Made by a program: the position numbers and the translations under genes
Shown here: positions 35,470 to 44,090 of the stretch, in pieces
How the letters are laid out: the number at the start of each line of letters is the position of its first letter
Numbering within the stretch: position 1 is the stretch's first letter
NCBI GenBank assembly: GCA_023512475.1
Contig: JAILZL010000003.1
Coordinates: 82,075-146,074 of the forward strand
Length of the DNA: 64,000 nucleotides
DNA from: Syntrophobacterales bacterium
GTDB taxonomy: Bacteria > Desulfobacterota > Desulfobaccia > Desulfobaccales > 0-14-0-80-60-11
Reading direction: 5' to 3'
Notes under the pieces: generated by a model
What the model saw: the letters and a program-made list of their open reading frames with translations, nothing else
What the model was told of the DNA's origin: nothing
The model's database searches: none

Positions 35470-36782
35470 TAAAAATCCACCGGATCGATGCGCCGGTGCA
35501 CTGCCCAGCGGAAAAAGAGATTGCTGGGCAGCCCCTGAAACACGTAGCGGGTGGGGGGCCACAGCAGCCGCCGGAAGATGGAGCCCAGGGAGTAGAATTT
35601 CCGGAAGCACTCCCAGACCCCTTCTTCGCACTCCTCCGGGGTCATGTGCCGGGGGACGAAGTTGCACACCATGCCCAGGTATTTCTCCGCCTCGGGGTTG
35701 TGCACCCGCCCCTCCTTGGCCAGCTGCTCCCACATGGGGGTGCCCCTCCGGGGGGTGGCCACATTGAAGAAGGCCATGGGCGCCTTGACCCGCTCCAGAA
35801 AATCCAGGGTTTCGGCGAAGAGCTCTTTGGTGTCCCCGTCCAGCCCGAACATGAAGTTGAGGGAGTAAAACAGGCCCCGCTCCCGGAGGCGGGCCAGCAT
35901 GTCCTCATAGTCCTTCACCCGGTTCTGCACCTTGTCGATGGAGGTGATGGATTCCTGGCAGACATTTTCTATCCCGATATTGATGTGAAAACAACCCGAA
36001 TCCCGGGCCAGGTCCAGGAGCTCCTCATCCCGGCTGGTGTTGATGGTCCACAGACAGCTCCAGCGGATATTCAAGGGGATCAGGGCCTTGAAGAGATCCT
36101 TGGCATACTCCCGGTGGCCGGTGAGGTTGTCGTCGATGAAATAAATCTTGCGCAGCCCTGTCAGGGCGACGTTGGTCTTGATCTCCTCGATGACCTCGCC
36201 GATGGGCCGGCGGCGGTAGGTGTGGCCATAGACGATGGGCACCTCGCAGAAGGCGCAGTGATACGGACAGCCCCGGGAGGTCTGGGTGGGGAGGATCTTT
36301 ACCCGGTAACGGCGAAAGTCCACCAGCTCCAGGCGGGGGCGGGGCAGGCCCGCCAGGTCATGGAAGCCCTCGGCCTGATAGCGGGGCTGCAGGCGCCGGC
36401 GGCGGGCGTCCTCCACCACCTGGGGCCACACCCCTTCGGCCTCCCCCACCACCACCGCGTCGGCATGCTCCAGGGCCTCCTCGGGGTGCAGGCTCACATG
36501 GAAGCCGCCCATGACCACCGGCACGCCCCGGCGGCGGAATTCGGCGGCGATCTCATAGGCCCGCTCGGAGGTGGCGCAGGTGGCGGTGATCCCCACCAGA
36601 TCGTAGCGGCGCTCATAAGGAATGGGGGAGAGGCGGTCATCCACCAGCTCCACATCCACTCCCGGGGGGGTGAGGGCCGCCAGGTAGGGCAGGGTGATGC
36701 CCAGAAGCCAGCGTTTGCGGCTCCGGAGCGGGCGCCGGTCCGGGTATTTGGTCGTGGGTTGCACCAACAGGATCCGCATCAT
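35466..36782 (-). CDS. B12-binding-domain radical SAM protein
   Basis: A 438-residue enzyme. The N-terminal cobalamin-binding-like domain (about 1-125; ILLVQPTTKYPDRR, then VVMGGFHVSLHPEEAL and VVGEAEGVWP) is followed by the radical SAM core with C172-x3-C176-x2-C179 (GCPYHCAFC), FIDDNLTGHREYAKDL and NIGIENVCQESI. The B12 His motif DxHxxG is not obvious, so B12 may bind in base-off form without the lower His or not at all. The ATG pair at 36782/36779 follows GGGGGGAGG, and an earlier TTG lacks a ribosome site. The substrate is unknown; relatives act on lipids, hopanoids or tetrapyrroles. Confidence 0.88.
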   Translation of the reverse strand: MMRILLVQPTTKYPDRRPLRSRKRWLLGITLPYLAALTPPGVDVELVDDRLSPIPYERRYDLVGITATCATSERAYEIAAEFRRRGVPVVMGGFHVSLHPEEALEHADAVVVGEAEGVWPQVVEDARRRRLQPRYQAEGFHDLAGLPRPRLELVDFRRYRVKILPTQTSRGCPYHCAFCEVPIVYGHTYRRRPIGEVIEEIKTNVALTGLRKIYFIDDNLTGHREYAKDLFKALIPLNIRWSCLWTINTSRDEELLDLARDSGCFHINIGIENVCQESITSIDKVQNRVKDYEDMLARLRERGLFYSLNFMFGLDGDTKELFAETLDFLERVKAPMAFFNVATPRRGTPMWEQLAKEGRVHNPEAEKYLGMVCNFVPRHMTPEECEEGVWECFRKFYSLGSIFRRLLWPPTRYVFQGLPSNLFFRWAVHRRIDPVDFY

Positions 36783-36890
36783 CCTCCCCCCGAGGCCCAA
36801 AAAGGGAAAGCAATCCTAAAAAATATAAAACACTCAGAGGGGGAATAAAAGAGAGATGTGCGCCTGGCGGGTGGTTGAACAAGGTGAATC

Positions 36891-36985
36891 GGGGAAGGGG
36901 CCTAAGGGTCACAGACTCCTGCCCCCTCCCCCCACCCCATAAAAGGGAGGTGGCTTGGCCCAAGCGGCAAATTCGGCGGGCCTCA
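36891..36985 (+). repeat. dispersed intergenic repeat, copy 2
   Basis: Reads AAGGGTCACAG, a CCCCTCCCCCCACCCC-like run, AAGGGAGGTGGCTT, then CGGCAAATTCGGC and GGCCTCA. It aligns along its length with copy 4 at 48.0 kb and reaches the stop of the minus-strand gene at 36983. The neighbouring 36783-36890 is AT-rich (AAAAATATAAAACAC) and probably holds the radical SAM promoter, though no clear -35 was found. Confidence 0.65.
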
Positions 36986-37291
36986 GGATTTGCGGGGGAG
37001 AGGGATAACCTTGCCCGGCTTGCCTTCCGGGGCGGGCTCCGGTTCCGGGGCCGGAGGGGGCTTCCGGGGCACCAGGGCCAGGCGCATGGGCCGGCCGCCC
37101 ATGGTGAAGTCCTGGCCGTTGATCTGGTCTTCGTCCAGGATCCAGGTGACCAGCTGCGGGGGGAGCGTCAGCACCAGGAGCTCCACCTGGTACCAGCCCT
37201 TTTTGACGTCCGGGCGCAGCTCCTCGATGCGGGCGTAAAACGCCGGCCGGTGATCCACATACACCAGAACCAGGTCATTGACGCCGGCCAT
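36983..37291 (-). CDS. conserved hypothetical protein
   Basis: A 102-residue protein. The folded part (about 1-75) has NDLVLVYVDHRPAFYARIEELRPD and KKGWYQVELLVLTLPPQLVTWILDE, then GQDFTMGGRPMRLALV: a beta-rich small domain I associate with conserved hypotheticals of deltaproteobacteria. The last 25 residues are proline-rich and end in a basic tail. No catalytic motif is visible. It stands alone in a minus-strand run, and the 288 bases upstream (37292-37579) hold a strong hairpin but no gene. Confidence 0.72.
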   Translation of the reverse strand: MAGVNDLVLVYVDHRPAFYARIEELRPDVKKGWYQVELLVLTLPPQLVTWILDEDQINGQDFTMGGRPMRLALVPRKPPPAPEPEPAPEGKPGKVIPLPRKS

Positions 37292-37361
37292 GGCTCTCAG
37301 GGTCCCGTTCGGGCTGTCCGGGGTGAAAAATGCCCCTGACCCCTCGGGTGCAGAGGCTCCG

Positions 37362-37391
37362 GGTTAGGGCGGCGAAACAACGCCGCCAACC
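37362..37391. other. strong inverted repeat in a gene-free gap
   Basis: GGTT-(AG)-GGCGGCG, loop AAACAA, CGCCGCC-AACC forms an 11-bp stem with one small bulge. There is no T run on either strand, so it is not a clear terminator. The rest of 37292-37579 is GC-rich without a recognisable gene or promoter. Confidence 0.5.
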
Positions 37392-37579
37392 GAAATTTTC
37401 CGGGAAGGCTGCCGCTCTCCCTTCCGCCTCCCCACCTCCTCCCCCGGGGTGGAGACCCCAGAGAAATCCCAGCCCCCGGCCCGGGCGGAGAGCCCCGGGT
37501 TCCGGCTCCATACACTCCCGCCGGAGGCAAACCCGGATTCCCCCATTGCCCCGGAGCCCGGCCACCTGCGGACCCGGCC

Positions 37580-38464
37580 TCACGGGCGGCCGGGGGCGGG
37601 TCCGTCCGCCGGTCGGAGCTCGCCCTGGGACTCACCGGGCTTTTCCCCACTCCCGGGGGGCGTCCAGGGCTCCTCCACATGCACCCAGAGGCAGCCCCGC
37701 TTGTGCACCGGGTAGGTCTTGCCCTCCCGGGTCAGGGTGCCGTCGGTCCGGCTCACCGTGATGACCCACCAGCCGGGTTGGTCCAGGGTGACGGTGAAAT
37801 AGCCGTTGAGATCGGTCTTGGCGGTGCGGTTCAATAAGGGCGAGTTTTCCCGGCCGAAACGGTCCCGGGGGCGCCTATCGGGGGGGACAGGGAAGCCGCT
37901 CAGTCTCTCCACCTCCACCACCGCCCGGGTGAGGGGGGCGTTTTTGAAGACCGCCTTGCCGGTGAAGGCCACTCCCGCGGGCCAGCCGTAGGGCCGGGTG
38001 AGGGGGACGATCTCCACCTCCAGGCCCAGGGTGTCGTCCCAACCCCGTTCCACATCCACATGCCAGATGCCCTTGACCCAGTCCCGGCAGAAGGCCTTGT
38101 CCTCGGGGATGAAGACCGGCGGGCTCTCCAACACCAGGTAATAGTCCCCCCGCCCGTCGGGGGTGAATTCCGCCTCAAAGGCCCGGCGGTTCTGGCCGCG
38201 CTCGCCGTCCTGGAGGCGGATCTCCCTGAGCACCACCGGCCCCTTGCGGCCCTCGGGTCCCCGGACCCATGCCTTGGGCGGCAGGGCGTCATCCACCAGC
38301 ATCTCCGTGGGGTGGCCCCAGAAAAGGGTCCAGACCGCGGCTTCGCCGCTTCGGCCGTAGCACCCCGGGGTTTTCGGCCACAGGACGTGGACGTGGGCCG
38401 CCAGCCCGGCGGGCAGGAGGAGCACTACCGCCAATACCGCCGCCAGCTGCAGACGTATTCTCAT
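37580..38464 (-). CDS. periplasmic DUF4198-domain protein
   Basis: A 294-residue exported protein: signal peptide (RIRLQLAAVLAVVLLLPAGLAAHVHVL, cleavage likely after GLAA) followed by the DUF4198 fold (HVHVLWPKTPGCYG, then FWGHPTEMLVDD, DYYLVLESPPVF, WPAGVAFTGKAVFKNAPLTRAVVEVE and KTDLNGYFTVTLDQPGWWVI). Related proteins sit beside nickel or cobalt uptake systems and may bind metal with the N-terminal histidines; no such transporter is adjacent here. ATG 38464 is chosen, with a GTG four codons earlier as alternative. A promoter is seen upstream. Confidence 0.85.
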   Translation of the reverse strand: MRIRLQLAAVLAVVLLLPAGLAAHVHVLWPKTPGCYGRSGEAAVWTLFWGHPTEMLVDDALPPKAWVRGPEGRKGPVVLREIRLQDGERGQNRRAFEAEFTPDGRGDYYLVLESPPVFIPEDKAFCRDWVKGIWHVDVERGWDDTLGLEVEIVPLTRPYGWPAGVAFTGKAVFKNAPLTRAVVEVERLSGFPVPPDRRPRDRFGRENSPLLNRTAKTDLNGYFTVTLDQPGWWVITVSRTDGTLTREGKTYPVHKRGCLWVHVEEPWTPPGSGEKPGESQGELRPADGPAPGRP

Positions 38465-38488
38465 GGCCGGACTCACCCTCGTCAGCCA

Positions 38489-38518
38489 TCTTTACCAGAA
38501 GCCCTTTCCCCTTGTCAA
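38489..38518 (-). promoter_or_regulatory. probable promoter of the DUF4198 gene
   Basis: On the minus strand TTGACA (38518-38513) and TAAAGA (38494-38489), spacer 18. The leader would be about 20 bases to ATG 38464. Confidence 0.5.
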
Positions 38519-38753
38519 ATAGAACCGGGGAGACCGCGGGCTTGGGCAACCGGCAGCGCCCCGGGAAAGAGGGGGATCTCCGGAAGATTCCCCGGGTCGC
38601 GGCCTGGCGGGGCAGGTAATGGGCCGTCGCGGCCTCAGAGGAGCCGGAAAAGGGGGCTACGGCCGGGGGCCGGGGAGCTGAGGGGCGGCGCCGACACGGG
38701 TCTTCCCGGCCCCGTTGCCGCCCTGAGGTTGCGGAAAAAGGTGATTCACAGCA

Positions 38754-38870
38754 GGGGGCCAGGGGTCACAGACCTCTGCCGATGGGATTCGGCTTCGCCA
38801 GGCGGGCAGAATCGGCAGCCTCATCCCACCAAGCTCCGGGAAAGAGAGTCTTTCCACCGTCTGCCGGGCC
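38754..38870 (+). repeat. dispersed intergenic repeat, copy 3
   Basis: Starts GGGGCCAGGGGTCACAG, identical to copy 4 over 17 bases, lacks the C-run middle, and continues GGGATTCGGCTTCGCCA, GGCAGAATCGGC, AGCCTCATCCCACC and TCTTTCCACCG. It lies in the 498-base gap 38477-38974, 3' of the minus-strand gene ending at 38975. The rest of that gap shows only the DUF4198 promoter and GC-rich text with no gene. Confidence 0.7.
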
Positions 38871-38974
38871 GGTTTTCCCGGGCGGAGCGGCTGGCCTGCT
38901 CTGCGTTCTTTCCCCCATCCCCCCGACACCTGGAGCCGCCTGAGAAAGGTGTCCTGGGCCGGGCGGAGGCGTGG

Positions 38975-39925
38975 CTAGCCGTGAGGGAGGAGCCGGTCCA
39001 GGAAGCGGCGCACCTGCTGGAGCAGGCGCAGATCGAACTCAGTGCCGTTGGCGCCGGAGTAGAGCATGCAGCCCAGGGCCTTGGCGGGACTCAAGGGAGG
39101 CCGCCACGGGCGCAACGAGGTCAGGGCCTCGAAGGTGTCCAGGATCCGGAGCAGACGGGCGTAGGGGTGGATGGCGGCCAGGGGCAGGCCCAGGGGGTAG
39201 CCGCTGCCGTCGGCATTTTCGTGGTGCTGGGCCACCATGAGGAAGACCTTTCCGGGGAGGAGGGGGAAGGGTTTCAGGAGCTGCACCCCGCCCTGGGGGT
39301 GGCGCCGCAGCAGCTCCAGTTCGTCGCCGCTCAAGGGGCCGCTCTTCTCCCAGGCGCCGGGGAGGGCCGTCATCCCCAGATCATGAAGGAGCGCGCCCAG
39401 CCCCAGGGTGCGGGCGGCGGTCTCCGGCCAGGAGTTGTGGCGGGCATACCCGAGGGCGAGGAGGCAGACATTGAGGCAGTGGCCCGCCAGCCCGGCGTCC
39501 AGGCGGCGGAAGCTGAGGGCCAGGAGACCCAGATGAGGGGCGGCGGCCAGCAGGCGGTAGAGGGTGCCCACCAGGTCCCGGGCCAGGTCCAGGAGGGGGC
39601 CGGAGCGGCATTCCGGGGTGTCGTAGAACTGCCGGGTCCAGGCCAACAGGAGGTCATAGAGCAGGGCGCCCTTCTCCTCCGGCGAGGGGCCGTCGTCGTG
39701 CACCAGGGCCTGCATGGCCTGGCGCATGGTCACCAACAGGCGCTGGGAATTGGCTTTCAGGCCCCGGGGCTCGGTCGCGGCCGGGGTCTCCCCGTAAGAG
39801 CTCTCGGCCGCCGGCACGGGCAGGCCGGGGGGCGTCTCCGGGATCCGCTGTGCCGCCGCGCAGTGCTTCCCTTTTCCGGCCACCGCCGGGGTGGCGCTCT
39901 TTCCAGCCGGTTCCGCCTGACTCAT
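38975..39925 (-). CDS. HD-GYP-type phosphohydrolase (variant HD motif)
   Basis: A 316-residue protein. After a disordered 60-residue N-terminus and a helical region (QRLLVTMRQAMQALVHDDG) comes an HD-GYP domain (about 145-310): GHCLNVCLLALGYARH, LLHDLGMTALP, RRHPQGGVQLLKPF, and the signature AQHHENADGSGYPLGLPL. HD-GYP enzymes cut cyclic di-GMP. The usual HDIGK reads HDLGM here, so the lysine next to the metal pair is lost; activity is uncertain. ATG 39925 follows GAGGATGAAAAG. It lies in the same direction as the MinD/PilZ operon but 700 bases apart. Confidence 0.85.
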   Translation of the reverse strand: MSQAEPAGKSATPAVAGKGKHCAAAQRIPETPPGLPVPAAESSYGETPAATEPRGLKANSQRLLVTMRQAMQALVHDDGPSPEEKGALLYDLLLAWTRQFYDTPECRSGPLLDLARDLVGTLYRLLAAAPHLGLLALSFRRLDAGLAGHCLNVCLLALGYARHNSWPETAARTLGLGALLHDLGMTALPGAWEKSGPLSGDELELLRRHPQGGVQLLKPFPLLPGKVFLMVAQHHENADGSGYPLGLPLAAIHPYARLLRILDTFEALTSLRPWRPPLSPAKALGCMLYSGANGTEFDLRLLQQVRRFLDRLLPHG

Positions 39926-40638
39926 CTTTTCATCCTCGTTTGCCCGGGGTCTCCACCCAGGGAGGCGCCCACCAGGTTCGGTCCACCCGGCCCCAGGCCT
40001 GCGGCTTGGGGGCAGAGTAAGGGCCTCCCCCCGCCCGGTCCGCAACTCGAAGGCCTCCGCCCGAGGCATACCTACCAGAAGGAAGCCAGATGCAGGGCCA
40101 TCCGCCCGTCCGGTGCAGGGCCATCCGCCCGCCCGGCCTTAGACTGCCCCCGGGCACTGCCCCAGGGAGGCTTTCCGGTGCTCCCGGTTCGGAGGGGCAT
40201 CACCCCGGGCGATCCCCGGCTTTCCGGCCCCCAGGGGCGGCATGCATTTCGGCCCCCGCCTCACCCTGCGCTCTGGGGTCGGCCGTAAAGATGACCAGCG
40301 GGGACAGCGTCATTATGCGCCGCACCCTGCACCCTGGGGTCGGCCCTGCCATCCCCCCGGTGCCTTTCCGCCGCCCGCCGGGCCCCTGTGCCGGATATAT
40401 TATCTTGGGTACCATGCCGTGCCCCGCCGCCGTGCCCCGCCGCCGTGGCCCGCCGCCGTGCCCCGCCTCCGCCGTGGACGCGCCGCCCGCCTTCCTGCGC
40501 CGGCCCGCGCGCGGGTGATCGCCCCCGCGGTCCATGCCGGCAGCCGGGCATCTTTCCCCGGAGGGGCTGCCGCGCAAGGGTTAGTGCCCCTCCCCCCAGA
40601 GTCTGCCTCCGGCCGGTCTTATCCCTCCTGCGGCCCCC
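39926..40638. other. 713-base gene-free GC-rich gap with short tandem repeats
   Basis: No supported gene. Visible: a two-unit direct repeat, TGCAGGGCCATCCGCCCG, at about 40089-40135; CTGGGGTCGGCC twice (40270 and 40333 regions); and a tandem of about four imperfect 13-15-base units based on CCGTGCCCCGCCG at 40425-40490, with CGCCGCCG triplet-like text. The bias is extreme (almost only C and G on one strand). It lies between the MinD-like gene and the HD-GYP gene, both on the minus strand. Confidence 0.6.
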
Positions 40639-41645
40639 TTACGCCGGGGCCAGGCGCCAGAGGCGGGCCATGGTGCCCACGGGGCGATTCTCTTCGGCCT
40701 GACGGGCCTCCTCCGGGTGGACGGAGACTCCGGGCAGGCTGGCCCGGGCCACCAGCTCGGCGATGGCCTCCAGATCCCGCACCGCCTGTCCCTTTTCCTG
40801 GCGCAGCGGGAAAGGCATCATCTGATTGACCGCCGCCTCCACCGCCGGATCGTAGGACAGCCGCCCCAGGATCCGGGGGGAGATGCTGAGGAAGGAGGTG
40901 CAGACCCGCTCCACGATGGCCCCGGCCTGGAAGTCCCGGTCGCTCTTCACCATGTTCACCACCAGGTTGACCCGGAAATCCCGGAGCAGTTCCACCAGCC
41001 GCTGGTGCGCCTCCGGCTCGGTCTGCTTGAGCTTGAGGAGGACGTCATGCATGGACTTCACCTGCTCGGGGGCATCCTTGAGGTCGGTCTGCTGCAGCAG
41101 GTCCAACACCCGGGGGTGTTTGGCGAATTCCCGGGAAATCTGCCGGTACAGGCCGCTTTTGATGAAGCCGTAGACATTCTGCAGGGACGTGGCCTGGCTG
41201 GTCAAAACGCAGATCTTCCCGGGCGAATAGTTGAAGAAGTCCAGGACATTGAAGGAGGTGCCGCGCCCAGATCCAGGAGCACCAGGTCCGCGGGCAGATC
41301 CTCGATCTGGTTGAGCAGACGCACCTTCTGGGCATAGGTGGGGTTGGCCGCCCCGAGGATGTCGTCGGCGCCGCAGATCAGGCCGATGCCGGCGATCTGG
41401 GTCTCGATGATGAGGTCCTCCAGGCGGCTGACCCGTTTCAGGAGGAAGTCCTCCAGGGTGAGGGGCGGATAGCGCACTCCCATCAGCGTGTGGAGGTTGG
41501 CGCCGCCCAGGTCGGCGTCCACCAGAATGACCTTCTTGCCCAGGCGGGCCAGGCAGATTCCCAGCCCCAGGGTGAAGACGCTTTTGCCCACTCCGCCTTT
41601 GCCGCCGCCGATGCTCCACAGTTTTTTCACGCTCAGGTCCTGCAT
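40639..41645 (-). pseudogene. MinD/FlhG-like ParA ATPase, interrupted by a one-base frameshift
   Basis: The first frame gives the Walker A SIGGGKGGVGKSVFTLGLG, the VDADLGGANLHTLMG motif and LVLLDLGA, then runs out of homology and stops at 41202. A second frame picks up at once with GTSFNVLDFFNYSPGKICVLTSQATSLQNVYGF and continues to 40639. Restoring one G (GGCGCGGCACC to GGCGCGGGCACC, near 41262-41266) joins DLGA to GTSFNVLDFF and gives 335 residues, normal for FlhG-type ATPases. This may be a sequencing error, a recent mutation or a programmed shift; no slippery heptamer is seen. It is the last gene behind the PilZ-like gene. The ATG 41645 follows GGGAG. Confidence 0.8.
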
Positions 41646-41673
41646 CGCCACTCCCTTGTGCATTCCGCCCGGG

Positions 41674-42273
41674 CTAGGACCGGGAAGCGGCCCGTCCCCG
41701 CCAGAGGCTCCAGAGGCTTTTGGCGGCCATCATCAGGCAGCCGTAGAGGGCCAGGATGCAGCCGTACAGCTTCAGGGTGTCCGGGCCGGCCAGATACAGG
41801 GTGGTGCCGGCGGCCACCGCCCCCACCCCCACCAGATAGGCGGCCTGCTCCGCCACCTGGGCCGGGCGGCGGTGATGCACCTCATCCCAGGCGTCCCACA
41901 GTTCTTTGAGGTCCCGGGGGAAAGACCCCAGGTGTTCTTCCAGCACCCGGCGCACCTCCAGTTCCGGTTCCTTGAGCTCGAAGGCCACGATGAAGCCCTG
42001 GGCCGCCGCCCGGGTCCAGGAGATGCGGCCCTCGATGTCCCGCACGGGGGAGGAGGCGGAGGGGACCGTGATCACGGCCTCCCGGCCGCTCAAGGAGAAA
42101 AAAGCCGGCGGGGCGTCGCGGTCCGGGATCTCCAGCAGTGCCCCGGTGGCTGACAGGCTGTTGATCCGCACCGGGAGCCGCAGGGGCTCCCGATCCCGTC
42201 CCCGGGGGGGCACGGAGAGGATGAGGTTCCCCGTCTCCCCGGAGGAGGTCTTCGGGCCATGGTGAGTGCTCAT
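41674..42273 (-). CDS. PilZ-like protein with C-terminal membrane helices
   Basis: A 199-residue protein. The N-terminal domain (about 15-105) resembles PilZ, the cyclic di-GMP receptor: REPLRLPVRI, the N-x-S-x-x-G pattern in NSLSATGALLEIP, and EGRISWTRAAAQGFIVAFEL. The RxxxR arm is only partly kept. A helical linker follows, then two hydrophobic helices (YLVGVGAVAAGTTLYLAG and LKLYGCILALYGCLMMAAK). The ATG overlaps the stop of the upstream gene (ATGA), so translation is coupled. Its place between a degenerate primase-like protein and a MinD-like ATPase suggests a membrane-localised signalling module. Confidence 0.7.
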   Translation of the reverse strand: MSTHHGPKTSSGETGNLILSVPPRGRDREPLRLPVRINSLSATGALLEIPDRDAPPAFFSLSGREAVITVPSASSPVRDIEGRISWTRAAAQGFIVAFELKEPELEVRRVLEEHLGSFPRDLKELWDAWDEVHHRRPAQVAEQAAYLVGVGAVAAGTTLYLAGPDTLKLYGCILALYGCLMMAAKSLWSLWRGRAASRS

Positions 42274-43691
42274 TCCTGCCACCACGATCGATACCATCCC
42301 TTCTTCGGCTTTTTGGCGGTCAGCTGCTGGCGGAGATACTCCAGCTCCGCAGTCCACTGACTCTCCAGCTTGTCCCGGAGGGCCTTGTTCTGCCGGTTCT
42401 CCCGCCGGAAGAATTCCTGCAGGGCCCCCAGCTTCCCCAGCTCATAGATCATGGCCTCGTAGCGCCGGCGCTCCACCAGGAGATTTTCCTGGGTGAGGCG
42501 CAGCATCTCCTGCCAGGTGGGGGGGAGGGGGCCCCCGGGCTCGGGCCGGGCATGGCCGTTGCCCCCGGGAGGGGAGGGCACCATGCCCGCGTAAGGCGCG
42601 GCCTCCGGAGGGCCGGGCAGGGGAGCCCCGGGGTCTGTGGCGGCGGGAGAGCCGGCCTGCGGTCCCGGACCCGGGGGATTATCCGGGGACAGCGGCTCCA
42701 CCCCGGAGAGGGACTGCTTCACCAGCTCCTCCAGGTGGGCCGCCTTCTCCCAGGAATCCCGGGTGTCCCCCAGGGGCGCATGCCACAGCAGCCCCATCAG
42801 CACCGCCGGATCCTCCAGCCCCACGGCCCGGGCCTCCATCAGCAGGGTGCGGTAGTAGGCCTCAAAGGAGGTGGCCGGGGCCAGCAAGGCCTGGAGTATG
42901 CGGGGGTGGGGCTGGATCAGCGGGTAGATGCGGCTCCAGGCCATGACCTCCGGCAAGGGTCGGGCCTGCTCCGCCTGAAGGCGCGGGGCGTGGTCGCTGA
43001 TGAAGCGGCACAGCGCCGGGGAGGGCCGGGTGGGGGGGCTCTCCCACGGCGGCCGCAGCCACCGCAGGTTGGTCTGCAGCTGGGGCTCCATGGAGGGCGG
43101 CGCCAGCACCAGGCCCCCCTCTCCGAAGATCATGATCTGGAAGCCTTCCAGGAAAAAGGACGACGGCGGCTGCCAGCCCTTGGGCAGGGTATAGTAGTGC
43201 TGCTCCCGTTGCAGACCCACTTCCGCCACACAGCCGGAGCCCCACTCCCCCCGGCGGTCGAAGGGGGGGCGGCTCTCCTCCCGGTGCACCTCCACCACCA
43301 GCAGCCGGGAAGGGGCGCCGGTGCGGATGCCCAGGTTCACCTGGTAGCCCTCCAGGCTCCAATCCGCCAGCCGGGCCGCCCAGGCCTCCTCCGCCTCCCG
43401 GAAATCCAGGTCATAGGCGGGTTCCCCCCTCAGATTGACGGCCACCAGCTCCCAGCCCATTTTGCGGTACTTCCCGGCGTATTGGATCAGGGTGTCAGAG
43501 TAATCCAGATTCCGTTTCAGATGCAGGATGCGGTCCAGCTCCTCCTCCCTCAGGCCAGAGAAGTTCCGCTGCGGGGCCGGGCGCTCTCCGGAGGCGCCTT
43601 TGCCGCGTCGGGGGCTGCCGCTTGTGCCCCCCTCGGCGGCCGCCTCCTGGGGGAGGCCCCGGCCGCTGTGCCTCAGGAAAGTGTCCTCCAC
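42270..43691 (-). CDS. degenerate primase-polymerase (prim-pol)-like protein
   Basis: A 473-residue protein read from GTG 43691 (GAGGATCAATC upstream). Residues 68-205 follow the bifunctional primase-polymerase pattern: YAGKYRKMGWELVAV, VNLGIRTGAPSRLLVVEVH (the catalytic DxD appears as E134-V-H136), QHYYTLPKG, and the closing block FGEGGLVLAPPS near 189-200, which matches the usual GGYVVAPPS. The catalytic acids are therefore not conserved. A helical region to 330, a proline- and glycine-rich linker (about 345-410) and a coiled coil (LLVERRRYEAMIYELGKLGA on) follow, ending KKGWYRSWWQE. It heads the PilZ-like/MinD-like operon. Nucleic-acid binding without polymerisation is possible. Confidence 0.7.
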   Translation of the reverse strand: MEDTFLRHSGRGLPQEAAAEGGTSGSPRRGKGASGERPAPQRNFSGLREEELDRILHLKRNLDYSDTLIQYAGKYRKMGWELVAVNLRGEPAYDLDFREAEEAWAARLADWSLEGYQVNLGIRTGAPSRLLVVEVHREESRPPFDRRGEWGSGCVAEVGLQREQHYYTLPKGWQPPSSFFLEGFQIMIFGEGGLVLAPPSMEPQLQTNLRWLRPPWESPPTRPSPALCRFISDHAPRLQAEQARPLPEVMAWSRIYPLIQPHPRILQALLAPATSFEAYYRTLLMEARAVGLEDPAVLMGLLWHAPLGDTRDSWEKAAHLEELVKQSLSGVEPLSPDNPPGPGPQAGSPAATDPGAPLPGPPEAAPYAGMVPSPPGGNGHARPEPGGPLPPTWQEMLRLTQENLLVERRRYEAMIYELGKLGALQEFFRRENRQNKALRDKLESQWTAELEYLRQQLTAKKPKKGWYRSWWQE

Positions 43692-44090
43692 GATTGATCC
43701 TCGACCCCTGGATAAGTGGACGGCGGGCTTGGGGTGCCTGAACAGCCGCCCGGAACTGTCCCCTGGGCGGCGCCCGATGAGACGTTCCGGACGCTTTCCC
43801 GCCAGGAAACCCGGCCAACGGGCGCCCCCGCCTGGCTCCCGCGCTGCCGCTCCCCCCCTTGCACTCCCCGGTTCTTCCCCGGCCGCCCGCTGGCCCCTGA
43901 ACCGCAAGCCCGGAGCCACGCCCCTCAGCCGGCGCCGGAAGGCGCCCTTCCCCCCGCTACTTCCCCTATCGGCCCTGTCCGCCCGTTGCTTAAATCCGAT
44001 GCAGGACCCGCCTGACAAGCTGAACTTTCCCTTGACAGGAGCAGGCTGACAGCCTAATACATGGGCATCTTGTTCCAAGGAGCACATGAA
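43692..44090. other. 399-base divergent intergenic region
   Basis: It separates the prim-pol-like gene (minus) from trpB (plus). Apart from the trpB promoter at its right end and the ribosome site of the left gene, I see no gene, repeat or riboswitch fold I can name. The text is about three-quarters G+C. Confidence 0.6.
44032..44060 (+). promoter_or_regulatory. probable promoter of trpB
   Basis: TTGACA (44032-44037), 17 bases, TAATAC (44055-44060). A start near 44067 would exclude the ATG at 44061 and fits translation from ATG 44091 with AAGGAG upstream. Confidence 0.55.

Noticed and set aside
37292..37579. 4.5S RNA, tmRNA or 6S RNA in the gap with the strong hairpin
   Set aside because: The conserved SRP loop text and tmRNA tag features are absent; only a simple inverted repeat is visible.
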